A stretch of DNA of 64,000 nucleotides. Source: Paenalcaligenes sp050487225 (GTDB lineage Bacteria; Pseudomonadota; Gammaproteobacteria; Burkholderiales; Burkholderiaceae_B). Numbering within the stretch: the first letter of the stretch is position 1; the number at the start of each line of letters is the position of its first letter. Location: assembly GCF_050487225.1 (NCBI RefSeq), contig NZ_JBKQGY010000003.1, forward strand, positions 1 through 64,000, written 5' to 3'. The translations under genes were made by a program, and so were the position numbers. The notes beneath the pieces were generated by a model. The model had not been told where the DNA came from and searched no databases. It worked only from the letters and a program-made list of their open reading frames with translations. This document shows positions 16,043-24,465 of the stretch, in pieces.

Positions 16043-17431
16043 ATGACAACGAACGCAACGCAAACTAGTTGGCTGCAGGAACTCCAAGCCTCCGTACGAT
16101 TAGGATCCCCGCTGATTCTAACTAACTTGGCGCAAATCGCATTGCTGACTACCAATGTGATTTACATCGGCCACTTAGGTAAGGAACAACTGGCCTCGGC
16201 GACCTTGGCGGGGGGTATGTACCAAGCGTGCATGATTTTCAGCTTGGGATTACTGTCTGCCATCATTCCCATGCTGGCCACAACCTTAGGGAAAGATAGG
16301 CAAAACAAACACGCTATACGCACCATCATCCACCACGGGTTTTATACCGCCATGCTGGTGTGTTTGCCATTTTGGATACTGCTGTGGAATAGCGAAAGCA
16401 TACTGTTAATGTTGGGCCAAACGCCCGAAGCCGCCGCATTGGCAGGGCATTACATGCATAGCCTGCAATGGGCGCTGCTACCCTACTTATTCTATCTAGT
16501 GCTACGTTCACTGCTGGCTGCCTATGAGCGTCCACTGTGGACACTACTCATCGCAACGTTAGCAATTTTGCTCAATGCTGTTTTGGGCTGGCTATTAATC
16601 TTCGGGAACTTTGGGCTACCTGCATTGGGCATCGCTGGCGCAGGGATTTCCAGTGTGCTGTCTAGCGTCTTCATGTTTGTGGGCATGTTAGTCGTTGCAC
16701 ATAAACACCCTGAATTTTCATTTTTACAGTTACGCGCACACCGTTGGACCTTCCAACCCGCTTTACAGTGGGAAATTCTGAAGCTGGGTTTTCCTATTGC
16801 CATCACCTTCACGCTGGAAACCATGGTGTTTTATGCTGCCGTGATCATGATGGGGTTAATAGGCTCTACTTCGTTGGCAGCACATGCCATCACCATGCAA
16901 ATCTGCACTATCACCTATATGTTCCCACTGGGGTTTGGGCAGGTAGCTACGATACGAGTGGGCTTAGCTAACGGTAGAGCTGACCCTAGAGCAGCGGTAC
17001 GCGCAGGTTGGGCGGCCTATGCCTTAGGGGTAAGCTGCATGGCAATTGCCGCGATACTGATGTGGGGCATGCCTGAACAGCTTATTCGCTTCTTCATCAA
17101 TATTCATGCCCCCGAAAACCGCGCTGTGATTATCACGGCTACGCACTTTATTTTCTTTGCTGCCCTCTTCCAATTAACCGATGGCGCACAAGCGGTAGCA
17201 GCAGGGATGCTACGGGGTTTGTACGACACACGTACCCCCATGTTCTTGGCATTAATTGGCTATTGGTTAATTGGTGTGCCTATTGGCGCTTGGCTGGCCT
17301 TCGGTCTAGATATGGAAGGCGTGGGTATATGGATTGGATTGGTATGCGGTCTAACTGTTGTCGCGATCCTGATGACGATGCGCTGGTACCGATACAGCCT
17401 ACGCTTGCTAGAGCGCGAACACGTGCAATAA
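16043..17431 (+). CDS. MATE-family multidrug/sodium antiporter
   Basis: A 462-residue inner-membrane exporter with about 12 hydrophobic segments and two internally related MATE halves (PLILTNLAQIALLTTNVIYIGHLG in the first; GFPIAITFTLETMVFYAAVIMMG in the second). NorM-type members expel cationic drugs or metabolites using Na+ or H+. The substrate is not predictable. No good ribosome-binding site precedes the ATG; the leader contains the G10 tract, so expression may vary. Confidence 0.93.
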   Translation: MTTNATQTSWLQELQASVRLGSPLILTNLAQIALLTTNVIYIGHLGKEQLASATLAGGMYQACMIFSLGLLSAIIPMLATTLGKDRQNKHAIRTIIHHGFYTAMLVCLPFWILLWNSESILLMLGQTPEAAALAGHYMHSLQWALLPYLFYLVLRSLLAAYERPLWTLLIATLAILLNAVLGWLLIFGNFGLPALGIAGAGISSVLSSVFMFVGMLVVAHKHPEFSFLQLRAHRWTFQPALQWEILKLGFPIAITFTLETMVFYAAVIMMGLIGSTSLAAHAITMQICTITYMFPLGFGQVATIRVGLANGRADPRAAVRAGWAAYALGVSCMAIAAILMWGMPEQLIRFFINIHAPENRAVIITATHFIFFAALFQLTDGAQAVAAGMLRGLYDTRTPMFLALIGYWLIGVPIGAWLAFGLDMEGVGIWIGLVCGLTVVAILMTMRWYRYSLRLLEREHVQ

Positions 17432-17442
17432 CCCATAAAGAA

Positions 17443-17468
17443 AACCTGGCAGAAAAATCTGCCAGGTT
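17443..17468. terminator. Bidirectional terminator
   Basis: An 11-base perfect stem AACCTGGCAGA / TCTGCCAGGTT with loop AAAA lies between the convergent MATE and meso-diaminopimelate dehydrogenase genes. Confidence 0.8.
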
Positions 17469-17514
17469 CGGGTGCTGCCTAATACAAGCCCGTTTCCGAG
17501 CGAGGCGGCAGGTA

Positions 17515-18501
17515 TCATAGAAGTTCCTTACGCAATTGCGCAGCAGATTTGGGTGACAACAAGCCTGGAGCCACATCAAATACTGTTTTCGCACCTGCAT
17601 CACCAGCTTGAGCCAAACGATGTGCCGCACGAGCATAGGCGACCAATACGCTAGAGGTGAACTCTGGATTGCTACCCAAGGTCAGCGAGTACTCTACGAT
17701 TTGCGATGTACCAGCACCTGACACACCACTACGAATAACAAAACCACCGTGTGGCATCGCTGAATGGTTAGCTTTCAACTCTGCTTCAGTGATGAAGTTA
17801 ACAGTCGTGTCGTAATCAGCAAAGTAATCAGGCATGGTCACGATTTCGTTACGCACGCGAGCTTCATCTGCACCATTTTCCAACACAACAAAACACTCAC
17901 GACGGTGTTTTTCACGTGTGCTCAATTCTGGGTTTTCACCGCTACGTACGCGATTTACAGCGTCTTCGATTGGCAAGGTGTACTGTACGCCAGCTTTTAC
18001 GCCATCTACACGACGAATCGCATCAGAGTGACCTTGGCTTAAGCCTTTGCCCCAGAATGTGTAGGTGTTGCCTTCTGGCAGAACAACTTCACCAGCCAAA
18101 CGGTTCAACGAGAACAGACCTGGATCCCAACCTACGGAAATGATGGATACTTTTTTGGTACGGCTAGCTACAGCATCCACAGCAGCAAAGTACTCAGGAA
18201 TCTTGGCGTGGGTATCAAAACTATCAATAGTGTTGAACCACTCAGCCAATTGTGGGCCTTGCTGTGGCAGGTCGTTTTTGGAGCCACCGCACAGAATCAT
18301 GACATCCACGTTGTCTTTGTGCTGCTCGGCATCATCCAAGCTGTATACCGACACACCCGCTGTCAGCGGTTTCACATCCGCAGGATTACGACGTGTAAAC
18401 ACCGCTACCAGTTGCATGTCAGGGTTCTGTCGTAGGGCTAGTTCTACACCACGCCCCAGATTGCCATAACCGGCAATCCCTACTCGAACAGGAGAACTCA
18501 T
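17515..18501 (-). CDS. ddh: meso-Diaminopimelate D-dehydrogenase
   Basis: NADPH-dependent enzyme that interconverts meso-diaminopimelate and L-2-amino-6-oxopimelate, giving a one-step route to meso-DAP for peptidoglycan and lysine. The 328-residue product has the Rossmann motif GIAGYGNLGRGVE at the N terminus, CGGSKNDLPQQGPQLAEWFNTIDSFD and the family block SVGWDPGLFSLNRL. Length matches the Corynebacterium type (about 320). The chosen ATG (second of two adjacent Met codons) has AGGA about 7 bases upstream; longer versions overlap leuE. It lies 25 bases after the exporter gene and is probably co-transcribed with it. Confidence 0.93.
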   Translation of the reverse strand: MSSPVRVGIAGYGNLGRGVELALRQNPDMQLVAVFTRRNPADVKPLTAGVSVYSLDDAEQHKDNVDVMILCGGSKNDLPQQGPQLAEWFNTIDSFDTHAKIPEYFAAVDAVASRTKKVSIISVGWDPGLFSLNRLAGEVVLPEGNTYTFWGKGLSQGHSDAIRRVDGVKAGVQYTLPIEDAVNRVRSGENPELSTREKHRRECFVVLENGADEARVRNEIVTMPDYFADYDTTVNFITEAELKANHSAMPHGGFVIRSGVSGAGTSQIVEYSLTLGSNPEFTSSVLVAYARAAHRLAQAGDAGAKTVFDVAPGLLSPKSAAQLRKELL

Positions 18502-18526
18502 CATTTTTCCTTTATCAATAAACACA

Positions 18527-19174
18527 TTAACGGGCGAGTGCCATACGCACTGCAAAGCCAATAAACAACAGCCCTACAGCCGCACTCGCACCGCTAGCCA
18601 AACGGCGGCGACGCCTGAACGCGCTGGCCAAACGCGCTCCACCAAAGATCAGTGCGGACAAATACACCATACTGAATACTTGTAAAAACACCCCCAGCAC
18701 TAAAAATGCGAGCCAAGGATGCCCTTTGCTGGGATCGACAAACTGAACAAAAAAGGAAACCAAGAACAAAATGGCTTTAGGGTTTAACAGACTGAGCGTA
18801 AGCGCTTTGAAGAACCGGCTTTCGCCATGCCCTTTTTCAGTACTGATAGTACGCACCTCAACAGTGGGTTGAGGGTGCAGTAAAGACCATAGAATGCGGA
18901 TGCCTAAATAGGCGAGATACACCGCTCCGACTAGGCGAATGGTGTAGAACAAGGCAGGTAAAGTTTGCAGCAAAGAGGCTGCGCCTGCGGCGGTCAGAAA
19001 CAGCAAAATACTATCGCCGACAAAAATGCCTACAGCCGCTTTATACCCATCACGTACACCATGTGTGGCAGCTGTGGCCAAGACGTACAGTGAGTTGGGA
19101 CCAGGCAAAAGAATAATCAGGAGCGCACCTGCTAGATAGGTTCCTAAATTGATTACCCCTATACTCTCGAACAC
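18527..19174 (-). CDS. LysE/LeuE-family amino acid exporter
   Basis: A 215-residue inner-membrane exporter of the LysE/RhtB superfamily with six hydrophobic segments. The block LLPGPNSLYVLATAATHG is the family signature, and overall order resembles E. coli LeuE (leucine and analogue efflux). The GTG at 19174 aligns with the LeuE start and has AGG 7 bases upstream; a GTG at 19183 is the alternative. Pairing with ddh suggests export of lysine, DAP or a related amino acid rather than leucine, but that is inference. Confidence 0.88.
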   Translation of the reverse strand: MFESIGVINLGTYLAGALLIILLPGPNSLYVLATAATHGVRDGYKAAVGIFVGDSILLFLTAAGAASLLQTLPALFYTIRLVGAVYLAYLGIRILWSLLHPQPTVEVRTISTEKGHGESRFFKALTLSLLNPKAILFLVSFFVQFVDPSKGHPWLAFLVLGVFLQVFSMVYLSALIFGGARLASAFRRRRRLASGASAAVGLLFIGFAVRMALAR

Positions 19175-19242
19175 CTGCGTCACCTAACTGGAGTTTTTAA
19201 AAAACCATATTACTCTAACCTGCGGCAACGCATAATACGCGG

Positions 19243-19272
19243 CAAAAAAAAACCGGCTCTACGCCGGTAAAA
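19243..19272 (-). terminator. Terminator after the CoA-transferase gene's 3' side neighbour region
   Basis: On the minus strand ACCGGC / GCCGGT with a 5-base loop is followed by a run of at least eight T residues. It lies 30-60 bases beyond the CoA-transferase stop and insulates the downstream leuE-ddh pair. Confidence 0.85.
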
Positions 19273-19301
19273 ACCCACAAGTATGGTTTTTTCAAAACAC
19301 G

Positions 19302-20810
19302 TTACACAGCAACATCTGCTGTTTCACGCATAGACCCTGTTTGCTCGTAACGCAAATGCCAGGACAATGCCTCTTCTAAGAGGTGGGGTGTGTGACCGCC
19401 ACGCTGACAGGCGCGCTCAAAGTAAGAAGCCATTGTTTCGCGAAAATCGGGGTGTACACAATTTTCAATAATTTTGACGGCACGTTCACGTGGTGCCAAA
19501 CCGCGTAGGTCAGCCAAACCACACTCCGTGACCAATACATCCACATCATGCTCACAATGATCCACGTGCGAGACCATAGGCACTACGCGGCTAATGTCAC
19601 TGCCTTTAGCCAGAGACTTCGTCACAAAGATAGACAGATGAGCATTACGGGCAAAGTCACCCGAGCCACCAATACCGTTCATCATGTGTGTGCCACTGAC
19701 GTGTGTGGAGTTCACGTTCCCGTAAATATCAAATTCCAATGCAGCATTAATAGCAATAATGCCTAATCTACGCACAAGCTCAGGGTGGTTACTGATTTCT
19801 TGTGGGCGCAGCACGACCTGATGACGGTAACGCTCTAGGTTATCCATGAACTTGTTCATGACTGGCGCAGTCAATGTCACCGATGATGCTGATGCAAAGC
19901 GCAAATGACCAGAATCCAGCAATGCCACAGCGCTATCTTGCAGCACCTCGGAGTACATCGTCATGTTTTTGAAAGACGACTCAGCCAAACCGTAGGTCAC
20001 CGCATTGGCAATAGAGCCAATACCTACCTGCAATGGCAACAATTCCTCTGTCAATCGACCAGCTTCTACTTCGCCTTGCAGGAACTGCACAACGTGTGCC
20101 GCAATTGCATTGGTTTCAGCATCAGGAGGGGTTGCTGTAGACGGGCTATCCGGTGCATCGGTAATCACGATAGCGGCGATACGCTCTGGATCTACCTTAA
20201 TAGTAGTGTGACCGATGCGCTCAGAGACTTCAGTAATAGGGATAGGCTGACGATTAGGTCTGTCTTCTGGGATATAGATATCGTGCAAGCCTTCCAGTGC
20301 TACAGGCATGCTCAAATTGATTTCCACAATCACTTGCTTCGCTTGGGCCACAAAGTTAGCGGAATTACCTACCGAGGTGGTGGGCACAATGCCACCATCT
20401 TCGGTAATGGCTACTGCTTCAATCACGGCGATATCTACAGGACGACCGCCTTGAGCACGCAACTGCTCAGCAGGCTGCGACAGGTGATAGTCACAGAACA
20501 ACACTTCACCAGCATTGATTTTCTTACGCAGTGTGGAATCCACTTGGAAAGGCGAGCGCTTGGCCAACAACCCTGCTTCGGCCATCAAACCATCGCTGCC
20601 ATTACCCAGTGAAGCACCAGTCAGCAAATTAATACGCAAAGTTTCCTGTTTAGCACGTTCTGCCAGAGCTACTGGCATCGCTTTACAGTCGCCCGCACGG
20701 GTAAAACCACTCATACCCACTGTCATACCATCGCTGAATAAGCGTGCCGCCTGCCCAGCAGTCATAACCTTTTGCTCTAGCGATGCTAATCGTATGCGGT
20801 CTTTGAACAT
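19302..20810 (-). CDS. Succinate/acetate CoA-transferase (acetyl-CoA hydrolase/transferase family)
   Basis: A 502-residue class I CoA-transferase of the succinyl-CoA:acetate/propionyl-CoA type (Cat1/YgfH/AarC-like, TIGR03458-like). Signature segments: SGFTRAGDCKAMPVAL near residue 35, GGIVPTTSVGNSANFV near 157, LQVGIGSIANAV near 261, and EFDIYGNVNSTHVSGT near 363, whose first Glu is the expected catalytic residue forming the enzyme-CoA thioester. It moves CoA between succinate, acetate and possibly propionate, allowing acetate use or an alternative TCA step. GGAG sits 6 bases before the ATG. A divergent LysR regulator is next to it. Confidence 0.92.
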   Translation of the reverse strand: MFKDRIRLASLEQKVMTAGQAARLFSDGMTVGMSGFTRAGDCKAMPVALAERAKQETLRINLLTGASLGNGSDGLMAEAGLLAKRSPFQVDSTLRKKINAGEVLFCDYHLSQPAEQLRAQGGRPVDIAVIEAVAITEDGGIVPTTSVGNSANFVAQAKQVIVEINLSMPVALEGLHDIYIPEDRPNRQPIPITEVSERIGHTTIKVDPERIAAIVITDAPDSPSTATPPDAETNAIAAHVVQFLQGEVEAGRLTEELLPLQVGIGSIANAVTYGLAESSFKNMTMYSEVLQDSAVALLDSGHLRFASASSVTLTAPVMNKFMDNLERYRHQVVLRPQEISNHPELVRRLGIIAINAALEFDIYGNVNSTHVSGTHMMNGIGGSGDFARNAHLSIFVTKSLAKGSDISRVVPMVSHVDHCEHDVDVLVTECGLADLRGLAPRERAVKIIENCVHPDFRETMASYFERACQRGGHTPHLLEEALSWHLRYEQTGSMRETADVAV

Positions 20811-20844
20811 TCTAATCTCCTGATTCTAGTGATTGTGGAGGCAG

Positions 20845-20859
20845 AATATCATTGATATT
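20845..20859. promoter_or_regulatory. Candidate LysR operator between CoA-transferase and LysR genes
   Basis: AATATC-ATT-GATATT is a perfect interrupted palindrome in the 95-base divergent spacer, 35 bases from the CoA-transferase start and 47 bases from the LysR start. The ATC/GAT dyad core is typical of LysR-type sites. Confidence 0.5.
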
Positions 20860-20905
20860 ATGAATAAAATGATTGGCTAACATTCCTTTTATCCATGCCA
20901 AATTT

Positions 20906-21820
20906 ATGAACGTTAGAGCCCTGCAATATTTCATTGAAACCGTGCGCCAGCGCAGCTTTACCGTTGCAGCGCAGCATATGGGAGTCACCCAATCCACGGT
21001 GAGCAAAATGGTGCGGCAACTGGAAGATGACTTTGGCGATACGCTTATCATCCGGGAGGCCAAGCAGTTCTTATTAAGTGATAGTGGCCGTATTGTGTGG
21101 GAACGTGGCCAAGAGGTATTAGCGGCTATACAGCGGCTAGAAACAGATGTCAGACAGACTCAAGCGTTGCAACAAGGCAGATTAGCGTTGGGCATTCCGC
21201 CCATGATCAACCTGCTGTTTACCGATGTGCTGACCACCTTCGCCAAGCGCTACCCTGAGATACAACTGCACATCAAAGAATTGCCCGGCCCCGCTATAGA
21301 GCAACAAGTGGCCTCGCAAGACTTAGAGCTGGGCTTTAGTATTTTGCCGGTGGCTTCGGATTTAGCACTGCAAAGTCAGGCTGTGGTCTCCCACCACGTC
21401 TGGGCCTTAGGCAATACCGCCTTTTTTTCGTCTAAAAGTAAGACCTTGCAGATTCAAGACCTAGAGAATATCCCCCAAATATGGATGGGCAATGAGTTCG
21501 GTCTTACACGGCTATTACGACAGGCATTCGCCAAGGAGGGACTACGCCCCCATATCGTGGCGCAAAGCAGCCAATGGGACTGGGTGGCATCACTTGCGAA
21601 CTCTGGCCTTGGTGTAGCCATACTGCCCGAACCTTTTTTAGCCCGTTTTCCGCACACTCACCTTAAAGCCCTACCCTTAGCTCCCGAGCAATTGCGCTGG
21701 GAAGTAGCATCGGTATGGAATGGGCACTATTTATCATTAGCGGCCCGCGCATGGCTGCAATGCTGTGAAGAAATACTGGGCGGACAATGGGTCCCCGATA
21801 ACCTACAAGACAGCGAATAA
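20906..21820 (+). CDS. LysR-family transcriptional regulator
   Basis: A 304-residue regulator: N-terminal helix-turn-helix (MNVRALQYFIETVRQRSF, AAQHMGVTQSTVSKMVRQLE) and a C-terminal type 2 periplasmic-binding-like effector domain. The ATG at 20906 matches the standard LysR start; an in-frame TTG at 20873 is less likely. Being divergent from the CoA-transferase gene, it probably controls that gene in response to an acid or acyl-CoA-related signal (inference from layout). Confidence 0.92.
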   Translation: MNVRALQYFIETVRQRSFTVAAQHMGVTQSTVSKMVRQLEDDFGDTLIIREAKQFLLSDSGRIVWERGQEVLAAIQRLETDVRQTQALQQGRLALGIPPMINLLFTDVLTTFAKRYPEIQLHIKELPGPAIEQQVASQDLELGFSILPVASDLALQSQAVVSHHVWALGNTAFFSSKSKTLQIQDLENIPQIWMGNEFGLTRLLRQAFAKEGLRPHIVAQSSQWDWVASLANSGLGVAILPEPFLARFPHTHLKALPLAPEQLRWEVASVWNGHYLSLAARAWLQCCEEILGGQWVPDNLQDSE

Positions 21821-21823
21821 AAA

Positions 21824-21853
21824 ATGCCCGTCTGATCGTAACCAGACGGGCAT
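21824..21853. terminator. Terminator between lysR and ahpF
   Basis: An 11-base perfect stem ATGCCCGTCTG / CAGACGGGCAT with an 8-base loop. The strongest T-run is on the minus strand, so it chiefly ends the ahpCF transcript. Confidence 0.85.
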
Positions 21854-21877
21854 GTACTACATAGCGATCGCTACGTT

Positions 21878-23431
21878 TTATTCTACCGATGTACGGATCA
21901 GGTGATCAAAGGCTGACAGCGCAGCAGTAGCACCTTGACCTGCAGCAATAATGATTTGTTTGTACGGAACCGTAGTAGCATCACCAGCGGCAAACACACC
22001 AGGTACGGATGTTTGACCACGGCTATCGACTTCGATCTCACCGTGTTTGGACAGCTCTACAGCACCTTTCAACCACTCGGTGTTAGGTACCAAACCAATC
22101 TGTACAAACACGCCATCCAATGTCACTTGATGGCTTTCACCTGTAGCACGGTTGGTGTACTGCAAGCCCGTTACTTTGGCACCATCGCCATGCACTTCTG
22201 TAGTTTGTGCTTGGGTCAAGATCGTAACGTTAGGCAAGCTACGCAATTTACGTTGCAATACCTCATCAGCACGCAGGCTTTCACCAAACTCAAGCAACGT
22301 GACATGTTTAACCAAACCAGCCAAGTCAATTGCTGCTTCTACACCTGAGTTACCACCACCAACTACGGCTACATCTTTGCCTTTAAACAATGGGCCATCG
22401 CAGTGCGGGCAGTAGGCTACGCCTTTGTTACGGTACTCTTCTTCACCAGGCACTCCCAACTGACGCCATCTAGCGCCTGTGGACAAGATTACGGTTTTAG
22501 CTTGTAGCACACCACCGTTTTCCAGTTTCACCTGAATCTCTTTGCCAGGGATCAATTGTTCAGCACGTTGCATGTTCATGATATCTACACCGTAGACTTT
22601 CACATGCTCTTCCATGGCGGCTGCCAACTTAGGCCCTTCTGTTTCCAGCACAGAAATGTAGTTCTCGATGGACATGGTATCCATCACCTGACCACCAAAG
22701 CGCTCAGCCACTACCCCTGTACGAATACCTTTACGTGCAGCGTATACCGCAGCGGCTGCACCTGCAGGGCCACCACCCACCACCAACACATCAAAGGTTT
22801 CACGTTTGTTAATCGCTTCAGCTTGCGCTTCGCTATCATTACCACCCATTTTGGCCAACAGCTCTTCAGCGCTAGCACGACCATGGTGGAATACCTCACC
22901 GTTTAAGAACACGGTAGGTACGGACATAATCTGACGTTTTTCGACTTCTGCCTGATTAATCGCACCATCAATAGCGACTGGGCGGATGCGGGGGTTAATC
23001 ACCGCCATTGCATTCAACGCCTGCACTACATCAGGGCAGTTCTGGCAGCTCAATGAGTAGTACACCTCAAAATTGAAGTCACCCTCTAAATTACGGATTC
23101 GTTCCGCAACATCATCTTCCAAACGAACAGTGTGCCCACCCACTTGCAAGAGCGCCAACACCAAGGAGGCGAACTCGTGACCCAGAGGGATACCGGCGAA
23201 GGCGACACTAATGTCAGAGCCTACACGGTTAATTTTGAAGGATGGTTTACGCTCGGCGCTGTCGGCATCTTCACGGTACGTGATTTTGTCGGACAGACCG
23301 GCAATTTGTTCCAGTAACTGACGCAGTTCCAGAGATTTGGCCCCGTCGTCCAGTGACGCAACCAGCTCAATTGGTTGCGTGATTTTTTCTAAGTACGCGT
23401 TAAGTTGAGTGACTAAGTTGGCATCCAGCAT
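21878..23431 (-). CDS. ahpF: Alkyl hydroperoxide reductase subunit F
   Basis: FAD-dependent disulfide reductase (517 residues) that recycles AhpC with NADH. The N-terminal thioredoxin-like repeat contains the redox pair C129-C132 (SCQNC). A flavin domain follows with GGGPAGAAAAVYAARKG near residue 219 and the thioredoxin-reductase-type active site YCPHC at about 343, then NAD-binding GGGNSGVEAAIDLAG. It lies 125 bases after ahpC on the same strand, with a stable hairpin between the genes that may set their ratio. Confidence 0.97.
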   Translation of the reverse strand: MLDANLVTQLNAYLEKITQPIELVASLDDGAKSLELRQLLEQIAGLSDKITYREDADSAERKPSFKINRVGSDISVAFAGIPLGHEFASLVLALLQVGGHTVRLEDDVAERIRNLEGDFNFEVYYSLSCQNCPDVVQALNAMAVINPRIRPVAIDGAINQAEVEKRQIMSVPTVFLNGEVFHHGRASAEELLAKMGGNDSEAQAEAINKRETFDVLVVGGGPAGAAAAVYAARKGIRTGVVAERFGGQVMDTMSIENYISVLETEGPKLAAAMEEHVKVYGVDIMNMQRAEQLIPGKEIQVKLENGGVLQAKTVILSTGARWRQLGVPGEEEYRNKGVAYCPHCDGPLFKGKDVAVVGGGNSGVEAAIDLAGLVKHVTLLEFGESLRADEVLQRKLRSLPNVTILTQAQTTEVHGDGAKVTGLQYTNRATGESHQVTLDGVFVQIGLVPNTEWLKGAVELSKHGEIEVDSRGQTSVPGVFAAGDATTVPYKQIIIAAGQGATAALSAFDHLIRTSVE

Positions 23432-23484
23432 GAAGGGCTCCTCTGAAATATTTAGTTACAATAGTAATCGGACTAGTGTCCTAT

Positions 23485-23508
23485 TATCCGGCCCACCAGG
23501 GCCGGATA
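23485..23508 (-). other. Intercistronic hairpin between ahpC and ahpF
   Basis: A perfect 10-base GC-rich stem TATCCGGCCC / GGGCCGGATA with a 4-base loop, not followed by a T-run in either direction. It probably acts as a transcript-stabilising or partial-attenuation element, leaving ahpC mRNA more abundant than ahpF mRNA. Confidence 0.6.
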
Positions 23509-23556
23509 ACCGATTTATCGAGTAGCAATCTACCCAATAAACCTAGGCATCAATCC

Positions 23557-24120
23557 TTAGATTTTGCCAACCAGATCCAGGGAAGGAGTCAGTGTTTTAG
23601 CACCTTCTTCCCATTTAGCTGGGCATACTTCACCTGGGTTTTTAGCGATGTACTGAGCGGCTTTAACTTTACGCAGCAATTCTTTAGCGTCACGGCCGAT
23701 ACCGTTGTCGTGCACTTCCATGGCTTTGATCACGCCATCTGGGTTCACAACGAATGTACCGCGCAATGCCATGCCTTCTTCTTCGATCAGCACTTGGAAG
23801 TTGCGAGCCAATTGCTGTGTAGGGTCAGCTAGCATTGGGTACTGAACTTTACCGATAGCTTCGGAAGTGTCGTGCCATGCTTTGTGTGTGAAATGAGTGT
23901 CTGTGGAAACGGAGAACACTTCCACGCCCATTTTCTTGAACTCATCGTAGTGGTTAGCCAGATCTTCCAACTCTGTTGGGCACACGAAAGTGAAGTCAGC
24001 TGGGTAGAAAACGAATACAGCCCATTTACCGGCGATGCTTTCGTTTGTGTACTCTTTGAACTCACCGTTCACATAAGCCTGAGACTTGAAAGGAAGAATC
24101 TGTGTGTTGATTAAAGACAT
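23557..24120 (-). CDS. ahpC: Alkyl hydroperoxide reductase subunit C (2-Cys peroxiredoxin)
   Basis: Reduces H2O2, organic peroxides and peroxynitrite. The 187-residue protein has the peroxidatic Cys47 in TFVCPTE and the resolving Cys166 in GEVCPAKW, and closely follows E. coli AhpC from MSLINTQILPFKSQ to the C-terminal LDLVGKI. ATG 24120 matches homologues, five codons inside the longest frame. A consensus promoter and an OxyR-type site lie upstream. Confidence 0.98.
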   Translation of the reverse strand: MSLINTQILPFKSQAYVNGEFKEYTNESIAGKWAVFVFYPADFTFVCPTELEDLANHYDEFKKMGVEVFSVSTDTHFTHKAWHDTSEAIGKVQYPMLADPTQQLARNFQVLIEEEGMALRGTFVVNPDGVIKAMEVHDNGIGRDAKELLRKVKAAQYIAKNPGEVCPAKWEEGAKTLTPSLDLVGKI

Positions 24121-24164
24121 GCTAGGTATCTCCATTCAGTGATTAGCAATTAGTTAGTGATTCC

Positions 24165-24193
24165 ATTATAGGAAGCACTATTTGATTTGTGAA
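24165..24193 (-). promoter_or_regulatory. ahpC promoter
   Basis: Reading toward ahpC: TTCACA (24193-24188), a 17-base spacer, then a perfect TATAAT (24170-24165). The start codon lies 45 bases downstream of the -10. An OxyR-like operator abuts the -35. Confidence 0.8.
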
Positions 24194-24230
24194 ATTGATT
24201 AATACAATACTGTTGATTGATTTTACCTAT
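24194..24230 (-). promoter_or_regulatory. OxyR-type operator upstream of ahpC
   Basis: On the minus strand ATAGGTAAAATCAAT, seven bases, then ATTGTATTAATCAAT directly abutting the -35. The published OxyR tetrad is ATAGNTNNNANCTAT-N7-ATAGNTNNNANCTAT; the first half matches at all defined positions but one and the second at most, with the exact 7-base spacing. This position is right for activation of ahpC by oxidised OxyR. Confidence 0.7.
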
Positions 24231-24465
24231 CACCATATCGAAGTAGTAATAATCTCACTAACTCCATGGTAACAGGCCTATCCCACTTACGCAAAGTACT
24301 GCCAACGCTACCCGCTTGCTGCTCCATATAGACAACCGCCATAAGAAACCTACTTTTAGTTCGTTCCTTTCATTGCCCCACACACTGACAATGGCCTATT
24401 GACATACCCATTGCCAGGCTCTCCAAACCTGACGCCATCTTCTGTTCCAAACTGACTATAGCGCC
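24231..24465. other. Divergent intergenic region ahpC/cysH
   Basis: Upstream of the OxyR-type site, the remaining 235 bases lead to cysH. I see no open frame or clear terminator. The cysH promoter must lie here; a CysB-type site would be expected but has too loose a consensus to call by eye. Confidence 0.4.

Noticed and set aside
15966..16155. N-terminal extension of the DUF2946 protein to 16155
   Set aside because: It would overlap the MATE coding start on the other strand and has no family similarity; ATG 15966 fits the family.
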